This document shows positions 44,677 through 52,938 of a stretch of DNA of 64,000 nt, one piece after another; within the stretch, counting starts at the first letter, position 1; the number at the start of each line of letters is the position of its first letter. The position numbers and the translations under genes are program-made. Source of the DNA: Arcticibacter eurypsychrophilus. Its GTDB lineage: Bacteria; Bacteroidota; Bacteroidia; Sphingobacteriales; Sphingobacteriaceae. A model generated the notes under the pieces. The model was not told where the DNA came from. It ran no database searches and saw only the letters and a program-made list of their open reading frames with translations. Location of the stretch: positions 49,884 to 113,883 of the forward strand of contig NZ_MDFN01000017.1 in NCBI RefSeq assembly GCF_001730525.1. The letters run 5' to 3'.

Positions 44677-45025
44677 CGTAAATCTCGCCTATTTAAATGA
44701 CATCGCAGGAGGAAGTACAGAGTTTATCATTGATATGATCGATATATTTATTGAGCAGACTCCAATTTATTTTACGCAATTAGGCGAAGCCATTCAGCAA
44801 AAAGACTGGAAAGCTACAGCTGATTTGGCGCATAAAATCAAACCAACACTTGCTTTTGTGGGTGCCGATGAGCTTAAGGATATGATGTCTGTTATTGAAT
44901 CCAATGCACGTAAATTAATCGATGTAGATACAATAGAAGCAGATTTTTTAGAAATAAATCAAACCTGTATCTTGATTTATGAAGGATTAGCGAAAGCCAA
45001 ACAAGAACTTTTATCTAAGATCTAG
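44657..45025 (+). CDS. Orphan Hpt-domain phosphotransfer protein
   Basis: The 122-residue protein consists of one Hpt four-helix bundle. The phosphoacceptor histidine is His59 in LAHKIKPTLAFVG, followed by the usual helix with ELKDMMSVIE. Hpt proteins relay phosphate between receiver domains in multistep two-component systems. No histidine kinase or response regulator is encoded nearby, so it must work with distant partners. The gene begins inside the end of folK (20-base overlap) and is closed by a terminator. Confidence 0.88.
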   Translation: MKTKIFDVNLAYLNDIAGGSTEFIIDMIDIFIEQTPIYFTQLGEAIQQKDWKATADLAHKIKPTLAFVGADELKDMMSVIESNARKLIDVDTIEADFLEINQTCILIYEGLAKAKQELLSKI

Positions 45026-45080
45026 TTCAAGCTATTTATTGTTTTCAAAACATCCATACGATTAAAGCATTTTTTGCTCC

Positions 45081-45131
45081 AAATCCTCAAAAATAAAGTC
45101 TGATCAGCACTGTATTTTTTGAGGATTTTTT
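45081..45131 (+). terminator. Terminator of folK-hpt
   Basis: A 12-13-bp stem AAATCCTCAAAAA/TTTTTGAGGATTT (45081-45093 and 45116-45128) with a 22-base loop is followed by a T run. It lies 56 bases after the Hpt stop and isolates this unit from the efflux operon. Confidence 0.8.
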
Positions 45132-45309
45132 CTTTCAACTCCTTTCTCTTTCCATTGAGCAGATTATTCCTGCTGCGGGTAAAATAGAGAATTTACATAA
45201 CGACTTTGCGACTTTAAAAATCAGGAGCGCGCCTATTTCTGAAATTAGTTATTTACCAACATTATGATCCTTTACACCTTAATATCACCTTTTAGTATAC
45301 AATTTCTTT

Positions 45310-45340
45310 AGGAAACTTTTAATAACAAAAAAGTTTTCCT
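45310..45340 (+). promoter_or_regulatory. Candidate TetR operator upstream of the efflux operon
   Basis: The near-palindrome AGGAAACTTTT (45310-45320) and AAAAGTTTTCCT (45329-45340), with one extra T in the right arm, sits 14 bases before the tetR start. This is the expected site for autoregulation by the TetR protein. No protein binding has been shown. Confidence 0.4.
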
Positions 45341-45354
45341 AGTTTTATATTAGG

Positions 45355-45984
45355 ATGATCGTGATGACAACACCCGAATTAAAAGAAAGAATTTTGGTAC
45401 AAGCTGAAGTTTTGTTTTGCCACTATGGCATTAAGCGAATCACTATGGATGATCTGGCCAAAGATCTGGGCATATCCAAGAGAACCATCTATGTCCATTT
45501 TAGAGATAAGGATGAACTAGTCCATTTGCTTATCACAGAAATGCTTGGAAGGGAAACCAGTGTAATGGCCAAGAATGAGCTGGAAACAAACAATGCAGTA
45601 GAAGAGATCTTTCATGTGGTTGCACAGTTAAGTGGTCTCATCTCCAGAATGAACCCAATTATATTTTATGACCTTCAGAAGTTTCACCCTCAAACATGGC
45701 AGCTGTTCCAAAATCATCGTTATGATAATATGCGGGGCTGCCTGATCAAAAACTTCAAAAGAGGTATTCGCGAAGGCCTTTACAGGGGAAATATAAATAT
45801 GGAAATACTCTCTATAATGCGTATGGATCAGGTAGATGCAATTTTTAATCATATTGTTTATCCTATTGGTAATTTTGACTTATCAGAGGTAATGACCGAA
45901 ATTACTGAGCATTTTTTATATGGTTTATGCACCTTAAAAGGACATGTCTTAATCAATGAATACAAACAAATAATAGAAGAATAA
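45355..45984 (+). CDS. TetR/AcrR-family repressor of the efflux operon
   Basis: The 209-residue protein has the N-terminal TetR helix-turn-helix (about 8-55, with HYGIKRITMDDLAKDLGISKR then TIYVHFRDKDEL) and a ligand-binding helical domain. Two possible ATG starts are at 45355 and 45364; the second is nearer the conserved TTPELKERIL. It heads the four-gene operon with a TolC-like channel, membrane-fusion protein and RND pump, and probably represses it until an inducer binds. Confidence 0.9.
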   Translation: MIVMTTPELKERILVQAEVLFCHYGIKRITMDDLAKDLGISKRTIYVHFRDKDELVHLLITEMLGRETSVMAKNELETNNAVEEIFHVVAQLSGLISRMNPIIFYDLQKFHPQTWQLFQNHRYDNMRGCLIKNFKRGIREGLYRGNINMEILSIMRMDQVDAIFNHIVYPIGNFDLSEVMTEITEHFLYGLCTLKGHVLINEYKQIIEE

Positions 45985-45993
45985 TATAGGATT

Positions 45994-47334
45994 ATGAGAA
46001 ATACCCTATTGCTCACCTTCATGCTTTTTAGCAGCGTCACTTTAAAGGCGCAAAAATATTCCCCGGAAAGAACATTTAAATTCAACTTACAGGAATGCCT
46101 CGAGTATGCGTATGAAAACCAGGACTCGTTGAAAAATGCAAAACTGGATATAGAAAAGGCGAACTATGCAGTAAAAGAAACGATTGGAAGAGGTTTACCG
46201 CAGCTTAGCGCCAGCGCCGACTTTCAGGATTTCTTAAAGATTCCTACTACGCTGCTTCCAGGAGAGTTTTTTGATGAACCCGGCACATTTAAACCAGTAA
46301 AGTTTGGCGTAAAATACCAATCCAGTGCAGGGGTATCAATTAGTCAGCTTTTATTTAGCGGTAGTTATATCGTTGCTTTAAAGGGAGCCAAAACGTACAA
46401 AGAACTAAGCGTGCGTAGTTTTAACCGGACTAAGATCGCCACAAACGTAGCGGTTTCTAAAGCCTACTACCAGGTTCTGGTCAGCAATGAACAATTGAGG
46501 CTTTTAAATGCGAACGTGACTCAATTGGGTCAGCAGGTAAAAGAAACTACCGAATTAAACAAACAAGGCTTCGCTGAAAAAATTGATCTTGACCGCATCA
46601 GGGTTCTTTATAATAATCTTTTAACTACAAGAGAAAATACAGAACGATTGCTTGTGTTATCCAATCAACTGTTGAAGTTCCAGATCGGTATGACTGTTAC
46701 AGATAGTTTACAGGTAAAGGATAAGATTGTCGACGTGGTTTTCGATAGTAACACATCGATTGAGGTAGATACTACAGCTTACCGGAATAGAATTGAGTAT
46801 GGCTTATTAGAAACTCAACGGAAGCTGAATGACCTCAATTTACAAAACTTAAAATCGGAGTACCTCCCATCACTCTCTGCTTTCGGTAGCTCATCCTATC
46901 AGTACCAGGCCAACCGTTTTGGCGATCTGTTTGATAATAAATACCCCAATACAGTAGTAGGCTTACAACTTAATATTCCAATTTTTAACGGTTTCCAACG
47001 TAAATATCGAGTTAAACAAGCACAGGTAGAGCTTCAAAAGTTAGATAATACGCTCAATAATGTTAGAAATGGAATTCTACTCCAACAGGAGCAAGCTCGT
47101 ATTACCTACCAGAATGGAGTGAAATCTTTAAAAAATCAACAAGCTAATATGGAGCTTGCTCGTGAAGTACTGCGCGTATCGAAAATAAAATACCAGGAGG
47201 GTGTCGGTTCAAGTATTGAAGTTACCCAGGCTCAAACAGAGTTAGAGCAGTCTGAAAATAACTATATCCAGGCATTATATGACGCTTTGATAAGCAAAGT
47301 AGATTTAGAAAATGCCTATGGGCGGATCCATTAA
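45994..47334 (+). CDS. TolC-like outer-membrane efflux channel
   Basis: The 446-residue protein has a signal peptide (MRNTLLLTFMLFSSVTLKAQ) and the two long repeated helical regions of outer-membrane efflux proteins (about 35-230 and 245-440), including LQECLEYAYENQDSLKNA and EYLPSLSAFGSSSYQY. It would form the outer-membrane tunnel of the tripartite pump. It starts 9 bases after the tetR stop; the membrane-fusion gene begins 19 bases after its own stop. Confidence 0.92.
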   Translation: MRNTLLLTFMLFSSVTLKAQKYSPERTFKFNLQECLEYAYENQDSLKNAKLDIEKANYAVKETIGRGLPQLSASADFQDFLKIPTTLLPGEFFDEPGTFKPVKFGVKYQSSAGVSISQLLFSGSYIVALKGAKTYKELSVRSFNRTKIATNVAVSKAYYQVLVSNEQLRLLNANVTQLGQQVKETTELNKQGFAEKIDLDRIRVLYNNLLTTRENTERLLVLSNQLLKFQIGMTVTDSLQVKDKIVDVVFDSNTSIEVDTTAYRNRIEYGLLETQRKLNDLNLQNLKSEYLPSLSAFGSSSYQYQANRFGDLFDNKYPNTVVGLQLNIPIFNGFQRKYRVKQAQVELQKLDNTLNNVRNGILLQQEQARITYQNGVKSLKNQQANMELAREVLRVSKIKYQEGVGSSIEVTQAQTELEQSENNYIQALYDALISKVDLENAYGRIH

Positions 47335-47353
47335 AAGAGCAAATAGAAAAATA

Positions 47354-48439
47354 ATGAAGAACTTAATTTATTTGGCAGTACTGGTTTTCATCGTTGCATG
47401 TGGAAAACCCAAAGACAAAAAAGCTGAATTAGAGCAATTAAAAAAAACACGTACTTCGCTTGACAGCAAAATTGCTGATCTCGAAAAAGAAGTCGGCACC
47501 AAACCTCAGCAGCAAACTGTAGACGTGGCGGTTACAGAAGTAAAACCGGTGACTTTCAACAGTTATGTAGAGGTGCAGGGAAAAGTGGATGCACAGGAAA
47601 ATGTACAGGTTAGCGCAGAATCTCCCGGTGTCATTACTGCAATCTATGTAAGGGCAGGACAAAACGTAAGTAAAGGACAGGTGCTGGCTCAGCTGGATAA
47701 TAAGGTACTCCTTCAGAATGTAGCACAGGTACAAACACAACTGGATCTGGCAAAGAACATCTTTCAGCGTCAGAAGAATCTTTGGGACCAAAAAATAGGT
47801 ACTGAAGTGCAATTTCTGAATGTTAAAGCACAAAGAGATGGCTTAGAAAAACAAATGGCCGTACTGCGATCTCAGCTTTCTACATTTAGACTGAAATCTC
47901 CAATAGCAGGGACGGTAGACCGGATGGATCTTAAACTGGGACAAGCCGTTAGTCCAGGGATGCCTGGAATAACAGTCTTGAATGCCAGTAATCTTCGCGT
48001 TAAAGCAGAGCTTGCTGAATCTTACGGTTCAATGGTGAACTCAGGAGATGATGTGAAGGTGATTTTTCCTGATATTCCTGATAGTTTAAACACCCAAGTA
48101 ACCTTCGCCTCCAAGGTTATTGACCCCTCCTCCCGAAGTTTTATGGTAGAAGTCAAACTCCCTCCTAAACGCAGTTATCGTCCCAATATGCTTGCAATTC
48201 TTAAAATTATAGATTTTGAATCCAAAAACACCCTAACAGTGCCGATCAATAGCATTCAAAGATCCGAAAGCGGTGAATATGTTTTCATTGCCGAAAAAGG
48301 AAAAGCGAAACGGACAACTATCAAATCAGGTAAAATATCAGCCGGACAGGCTCAGGTATTAAGTGGATTAAAAGCAGGGGATAAGGTTATCACCGCAGGA
48401 TTCCAGGATTTGAATGATGGCGACTTGATTAAAATTTAA
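47354..48439 (+). CDS. RND efflux membrane-fusion protein
   Basis: The 361-residue lipoprotein has signal MKNLIYLAVLVFIVAC (lipobox Cys16), a coiled-coil (about 22-55), the lipoyl half-motifs with SPGVITAIYVRAGQNVSKGQVLAQLD and SPIAGTVDRMDLKLGQ, and the beta-barrel region with VDPSSRSF-like and AGDKVITAGFQDL segments. It links the TolC-like channel to the RND pump. The open frame begins at 47312 inside tolC, but the lipoprotein signal places the start at 47354. Confidence 0.92.
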   Translation: MKNLIYLAVLVFIVACGKPKDKKAELEQLKKTRTSLDSKIADLEKEVGTKPQQQTVDVAVTEVKPVTFNSYVEVQGKVDAQENVQVSAESPGVITAIYVRAGQNVSKGQVLAQLDNKVLLQNVAQVQTQLDLAKNIFQRQKNLWDQKIGTEVQFLNVKAQRDGLEKQMAVLRSQLSTFRLKSPIAGTVDRMDLKLGQAVSPGMPGITVLNASNLRVKAELAESYGSMVNSGDDVKVIFPDIPDSLNTQVTFASKVIDPSSRSFMVEVKLPPKRSYRPNMLAILKIIDFESKNTLTVPINSIQRSESGEYVFIAEKGKAKRTTIKSGKISAGQAQVLSGLKAGDKVITAGFQDLNDGDLIKI

Positions 48440-48488
48440 ATTAAGATCTCTCAAAAGCTCATAGGTCTTACCTCACAATACCGATCAC

Positions 48489-51400
48489 ATGAAAGACTTA
48501 AATAAAGAATTTGGACCCTCCAGCTGGGCAATAGATAATAAGATGGCCATCTATGTGCTGACTATTATTGTTACCCTGATGGGAATCAGAGCCTATAATA
48601 GTCTGCCGAAGGAGAACTTTCCGGAGATTATTATTCCTAAAATATTTATTCAGACGATTTATCCGGGTACATCTCCTGCCAATATGGAGAATCTGGTAAC
48701 CAAACAGATCGAGAAGGAATTACGAGGAATTAAAGGTTTAAAGAAAATAACATCCAATTCATACCAGGACTTTTCCATCATCACAGCAGAGTTCAACACC
48801 GGAGTACTGATTGAAGATGCCAAGCAGCGGGTAAAAGATGCCGTGGACAAATCGCGGCAGGATCTGCCAAGCGACCTGCCAAACGAACCGGATGTACAGG
48901 ATATCAATCTATCTGATCTTCCCATCATGTACGTCAATATATCTGGTGACTATGATTTGAAAAGTTTAAAGAAGTACGCCGATGACCTGGAGGATCAGAT
49001 TGAAAGTTTGAAAGAGATTTCAGGCGTGGACATTGTAGGAGCCCTTGACCCTGAAGTGCAAATCAATGTGGACCTGCCGAAAATGGCTGCCGCAAAGATT
49101 TCCTTTACCGATATTGAAAATGCGGTAAAGTATGAAAACATGACTATTTCCGGAGGTACAGTAAAGATGGACGGTGTTCGTCGTACCCTGAATATAAAGA
49201 AAGACTTCGTCAGTGCCGAAGAAATTTCAAATATTATAGTGAAATCGGCAACCGGATCTGTTGTGTATCTCAAGGATATTGCAGATGTAGAAGATTCCTT
49301 TAAAGAGCAAAATAGTTATGCCCGTTTATATGGAAAGAATGTAATTACCCTGAATGTAAAAAAGCGAAGTGGAGAAAATTTGATTGAAGCATCTGATAAG
49401 ATCAATGCACTAATCAAAGAAATGAAGGGAACTACCTTACCTCAAAACCTGGAGATTACCGTAACCGGCGATCAGTCAGATCAAACCAGGGTAACTCTCC
49501 ATGACCTGATCAATACCATCATTATTGGGTTTATCCTGGTCACAGTCATTCTGATGTTTTTCATGGGAGTGACCAATGCCTTGTTTGTGGCCATGTCAGT
49601 CCCTTTATCCATGTTCATCGCGTTTTTAACCATGCCTGCATTGGGAGCGCTGTTTGGATTTAGCTTTACGATGAATATGATCGTGCTGTTCTCCTTCTTG
49701 TTGGGACTAGGTATTGTTGTAGATGATGCCATCGTGGTGATTGAAAACACGCACCGGATTTTCGACAACGGTAAAGTTCCCATTAAACGAGCCGCTAAAA
49801 TGGCTGCTGGTGAAGTATTTCTTCCTGTACTTTCCGGTACATTAACTACGCTGGCTCCGTTTGTCCCCCTGTTGTTCTGGCCCGGAATTATAGGAGAATT
49901 TATGTTTTTTCTTCCGGTAACACTTATTATCACGTTACTCGCTTCCTTGGTGGTAGCCTATATTATCAACCCGGTGTTTGCGGTAGATTTTATGGAATCG
50001 CATGAGGAGCACGAGGTGAATCAGAAACCTAAATTTGATCGGTCGGTTAAACGTGTCCTTGTTGTGATGCTTGTTCTGGCGGGCCTATGTTACTTGTTCA
50101 ACTTTGGCTTAGGCAACTTTGTTGTCTTTTTGGCCCTTATTTATCTTGCTAACCATTTCTTTTTTACACGAGCAGTAAAGTCATTCCAGGAAACTGCCTG
50201 GCCTGCTTTTCAGAGAAAGTACGTTCAGGTATTAACATGGGCAGTTGAACGCCCCCGTACTATAATATTCAGTACCATCGGACTGTTTATTCTGTCCATT
50301 CTTCTGGTAGCTGTAGTGCCTCCAAAAGTAGTGTTCTTTCCCGAATCAGATCCCAACTTTATCTACGTTTACGCACAGTTACCGGTAGGTACCGATCAGG
50401 CCTACACCAATGAAGTAATTAAAAAGCTCGAAGATCGGGTCACTCAGGCCGTAGGAGGGAAAAATAATAAAATCGTTTCTTCCATTATTTCCAACGTCAC
50501 AGTAGGGGTTACCGATCCGCAGGATGAAGATCAGGGGGAATACCCCAACAGGGGGAAAGTCACAGTAGCCTTTGTGGAGTTCGGCAAGCGCCATGGCGAA
50601 AATACTTCCCTGTATCTCGATAAAGTGAGGAATGCAGTAAAGGGAATTCCAGGAGCTGCTATCGCTGTCACTAAAGAGCAATCCGGACCACCTACCGCAA
50701 AACCTATTTCTATCGAAATAACGGGAGATAACCTCGATTCCATAGTGAAAGCATCAGACAGGCTTAAGAAATATCTTGATGCCCAAAATATCGACGGAGT
50801 AGAAGATCTTAAATCTGATTTTCAGAATAACAAACCGGAAATTCTTTTCAATATAAATAGGGAGAGGGCTAACCGGGAAGGTATTTCCAGCGGACAGATC
50901 GGTATGGAACTTCGTACAGCCATTTATGGAAAGGAAGTATCTAAGTTTCGCGACGATGATGAAGATTACGAAATAAATGTTAGGGCAAAAGAAGACCAGC
51001 GCAATAACCTGCAATCCTTAAGAAATATGAAGGTTACCTATCGGGATATGGCTATGGGCGGACAAATACGACAGGTTCCCTTGTCCTCATTTGCCGACAT
51101 GGACTACATCAATACCTATGGAGGAATTAAAAGGAAGCAGCAGAAAAGAATTATCATCCTTTCATCCAACGTTTTAGGCGATTACAATTCCAATGAAGTA
51201 GTTGCATCCATTCAATCCTCAATAAACCAGTTTAAGTCTCCCGATGGAGTTGAAATAAAAATGGCCGGTGAGCAGGAAGAACAAATGGAAACCGCCGCTT
51301 TTTTAGGAGGTGCCCTGATGACGGCTTTCGGGTTAATACTTATTATCCTGGTCTTACAGTTCAATTCCATTAGCAAACCACTTATTATATTAAGTGAAGT

Positions 51401-51902
51401 ACTGTTTAGTGTAATTGGCGTATTGCTTGGTGTGGTTATTTTTCAGATGGAAATGTCAATCGTCATGTCCGGAGTAGGTATCATTGCCCTTGCCGGTATT
51501 GTAGTGCGAAATGGAATACTTTTAGTGGAGTTTACAGAGCTGATGGTCGAGCAGGGGATGTCGACAAAAGATGCGGCTATAGAAGCTGGAAAAACACGAA
51601 TGACCCCGGTGTTGCTAACAGCCACCGCCACCATGTTGGGATTAATTCCCTTAGCAGTTGGGTTAAATATCGACTTTCAGTTACTGTTCAGCGAGTTTAA
51701 TCCTCACTTATACTTCGGAGGAGACAACGTCGCTTTCTGGGGACCTTTGTCCTGGACCATGATCTTCGGACTCAGTTTCGCTACTTTCCTTACTTTAATC
51801 CTGGTACCTTGTATGTATCTTATTGCTGATAATGGATCAAGGAAGGTTAAAGGAATATTCAATACCAATAAGAACGAGGAAAAAACAGAACAAGCACCGT
51901 AA
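48489..51902 (+). CDS. RND-family efflux pump (HAE1-like)
   Basis: The 1137-residue inner-membrane pump has the AcrB-type layout: TM1 (about 20-38), a porter domain, TM2-6 with the proton-relay GLGIVVDDAIVVIEN, a second porter domain and TM7-12. It is longer than AcrB (1049 aa). A segment near residues 520-560, between TM6 and TM7, carries two extra hydrophobic stretches, and an insertion before the last helix contains FNPHLYFGGDN. With the preceding two genes it forms a tripartite exporter driven by the proton gradient. Drug, bile acid or metabolite substrates are possible. Confidence 0.93.
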   Translation: MKDLNKEFGPSSWAIDNKMAIYVLTIIVTLMGIRAYNSLPKENFPEIIIPKIFIQTIYPGTSPANMENLVTKQIEKELRGIKGLKKITSNSYQDFSIITAEFNTGVLIEDAKQRVKDAVDKSRQDLPSDLPNEPDVQDINLSDLPIMYVNISGDYDLKSLKKYADDLEDQIESLKEISGVDIVGALDPEVQINVDLPKMAAAKISFTDIENAVKYENMTISGGTVKMDGVRRTLNIKKDFVSAEEISNIIVKSATGSVVYLKDIADVEDSFKEQNSYARLYGKNVITLNVKKRSGENLIEASDKINALIKEMKGTTLPQNLEITVTGDQSDQTRVTLHDLINTIIIGFILVTVILMFFMGVTNALFVAMSVPLSMFIAFLTMPALGALFGFSFTMNMIVLFSFLLGLGIVVDDAIVVIENTHRIFDNGKVPIKRAAKMAAGEVFLPVLSGTLTTLAPFVPLLFWPGIIGEFMFFLPVTLIITLLASLVVAYIINPVFAVDFMESHEEHEVNQKPKFDRSVKRVLVVMLVLAGLCYLFNFGLGNFVVFLALIYLANHFFFTRAVKSFQETAWPAFQRKYVQVLTWAVERPRTIIFSTIGLFILSILLVAVVPPKVVFFPESDPNFIYVYAQLPVGTDQAYTNEVIKKLEDRVTQAVGGKNNKIVSSIISNVTVGVTDPQDEDQGEYPNRGKVTVAFVEFGKRHGENTSLYLDKVRNAVKGIPGAAIAVTKEQSGPPTAKPISIEITGDNLDSIVKASDRLKKYLDAQNIDGVEDLKSDFQNNKPEILFNINRERANREGISSGQIGMELRTAIYGKEVSKFRDDDEDYEINVRAKEDQRNNLQSLRNMKVTYRDMAMGGQIRQVPLSSFADMDYINTYGGIKRKQQKRIIILSSNVLGDYNSNEVVASIQSSINQFKSPDGVEIKMAGEQEEQMETAAFLGGALMTAFGLILIILVLQFNSISKPLIILSEVLFSVIGVLLGVVIFQMEMSIVMSGVGIIALAGIVVRNGILLVEFTELMVEQGMSTKDAAIEAGKTRMTPVLLTATATMLGLIPLAVGLNIDFQLLFSEFNPHLYFGGDNVAFWGPLSWTMIFGLSFATFLTLILVPCMYLIADNGSRKVKGIFNTNKNEEKTEQAP

Positions 51903-51910
51903 AATGATGC

Positions 51911-51954
51911 AAAAAAAAACTCAAGTTGCCAAATAAACAAAGGCAACTTGAGTT
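51911..51954 (-). terminator. Terminator for purS (and likely the efflux operon)
   Basis: A 13-bp perfect stem AACTCAAGTTGCC/GGCAACTTGAGTT (51918-51930 and 51942-51954) is followed on the minus strand by nine T (the A run 51911-51919). It lies 33 bases after the purS stop. On the plus strand, where the RND gene ends at 51902, the T tract is short. Confidence 0.8.
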
Positions 51955-51986
51955 AATGAAATGAGAGCTGTATCGATCAGCTTTTA

Positions 51987-52238
51987 TTAAACTGCCGTTA
52001 ATTCAAACTCATAGCTTTCCATAATCAGGTTAGCCAATAATTTTTTACAAGCAGTATCTACTTTCTGACGTGCAATTTCTTCAGTGTCGGCATTTATTTC
52101 AAGTGTAATATGTTTGCCTATCCGGATGTTTTGAATTTCAGCAAGATCCAGGTTTTTCATACTACCGGTTACGGCTTTACCTTGAGGATCAAGAATTTCT
52201 TTTAAAGGCATTACATTGATTTCGGCAATAAATTTCAT
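51987..52238 (-). CDS. purS: Phosphoribosylformylglycinamidine synthase subunit PurS
   Basis: The 83-residue protein has the PurS pattern: AEINVMPLKEILDPQGKAV, then IQNIRIGKHITLEI and EIARQKVDTACKKLLANLIMESYEF. PurS dimers bridge PurQ and PurL in purine synthesis. No purQ or purL is near; instead the gene is coupled to pssA by a 4-base overlap. Either the partners lie elsewhere or the protein has another role. Confidence 0.9.
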   Translation of the reverse strand: MKFIAEINVMPLKEILDPQGKAVTGSMKNLDLAEIQNIRIGKHITLEINADTEEIARQKVDTACKKLLANLIMESYEFELTAV

Positions 52239-52933
52239 CTTATAAATGTAAATTGAATGATGGATAAAACGATATATAAAAATATAAGTATCGGAACAGC
52301 TGCAAACTTAAAGATTAAGATCAGGATCACCGCAGATAATATCAATATATAGCGAAACAGGTTTTCTCTAAGTTCAAAATTTCTGAATTTAAAAGAAATC
52401 AGTGGAACTTCCATGACCAGTAAAATGCCAGATCCAATACTGAAGATGAATAGGAAGAAGGGATTCTGTATAAAAGCCATCCAAAAACTACCACCTCCGG
52501 CGGTAATAAATGGCAGAGATGCAATTAGAATCGCCACAGCAGGAGTAGGAAGTCCAATAAAATGATCCCCCTGACGCGGGTCAATATTAAACTTTGCTAA
52601 CCGTAAAGCTGAAAACATCGCTATAAAAAATGCGGAGTAGTTTAAATAAACACTCATCTCTCCCAATTGTGGTGCCTGCAAAAAGAGCTGGTATACAATA
52701 GAGGCTGGTAGAAATCCAAAGCTGATCATGTCGGCAAGTGAATCAAGTTCCTTTCCCAAAGGGGAGTGTACCTTTAAAACCCGGGCAGACATTCCGTCAA
52801 TAAAATCAAATCCAGCTGCAATAAAAATGAAGATAGCAGCATAGATCAGATTATTACTGTAGGCAAACGTAACACCAACACACCCGCTTAATAAATTAAG
52901 GCAAGTGATGGCGTTAGGTATATGTTTTTTCAT
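52235..52933 (-). CDS. pssA: CDP-diacylglycerol-serine O-phosphatidyltransferase
   Basis: The 232-residue membrane protein has the CDP-alcohol phosphatidyltransferase motif DGMSAR...G...D...D (within residues 44-67: DGMSARVLKVHSPLGKELDS) and about seven helices. It condenses CDP-diacylglycerol with serine to phosphatidylserine, the precursor of phosphatidylethanolamine. Its length and overall pattern fit the PssA branch, though related enzymes share the motif. It starts 5 bases after the rho stop and overlaps purS by 4 bases. Confidence 0.9.
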   Translation of the reverse strand: MKKHIPNAITCLNLLSGCVGVTFAYSNNLIYAAIFIFIAAGFDFIDGMSARVLKVHSPLGKELDSLADMISFGFLPASIVYQLFLQAPQLGEMSVYLNYSAFFIAMFSALRLAKFNIDPRQGDHFIGLPTPAVAILIASLPFITAGGGSFWMAFIQNPFFLFIFSIGSGILLVMEVPLISFKFRNFELRENLFRYILILSAVILILIFKFAAVPILIFLYIVLSIIQFTFIR

Positions 52934-52938
52934 TATAG

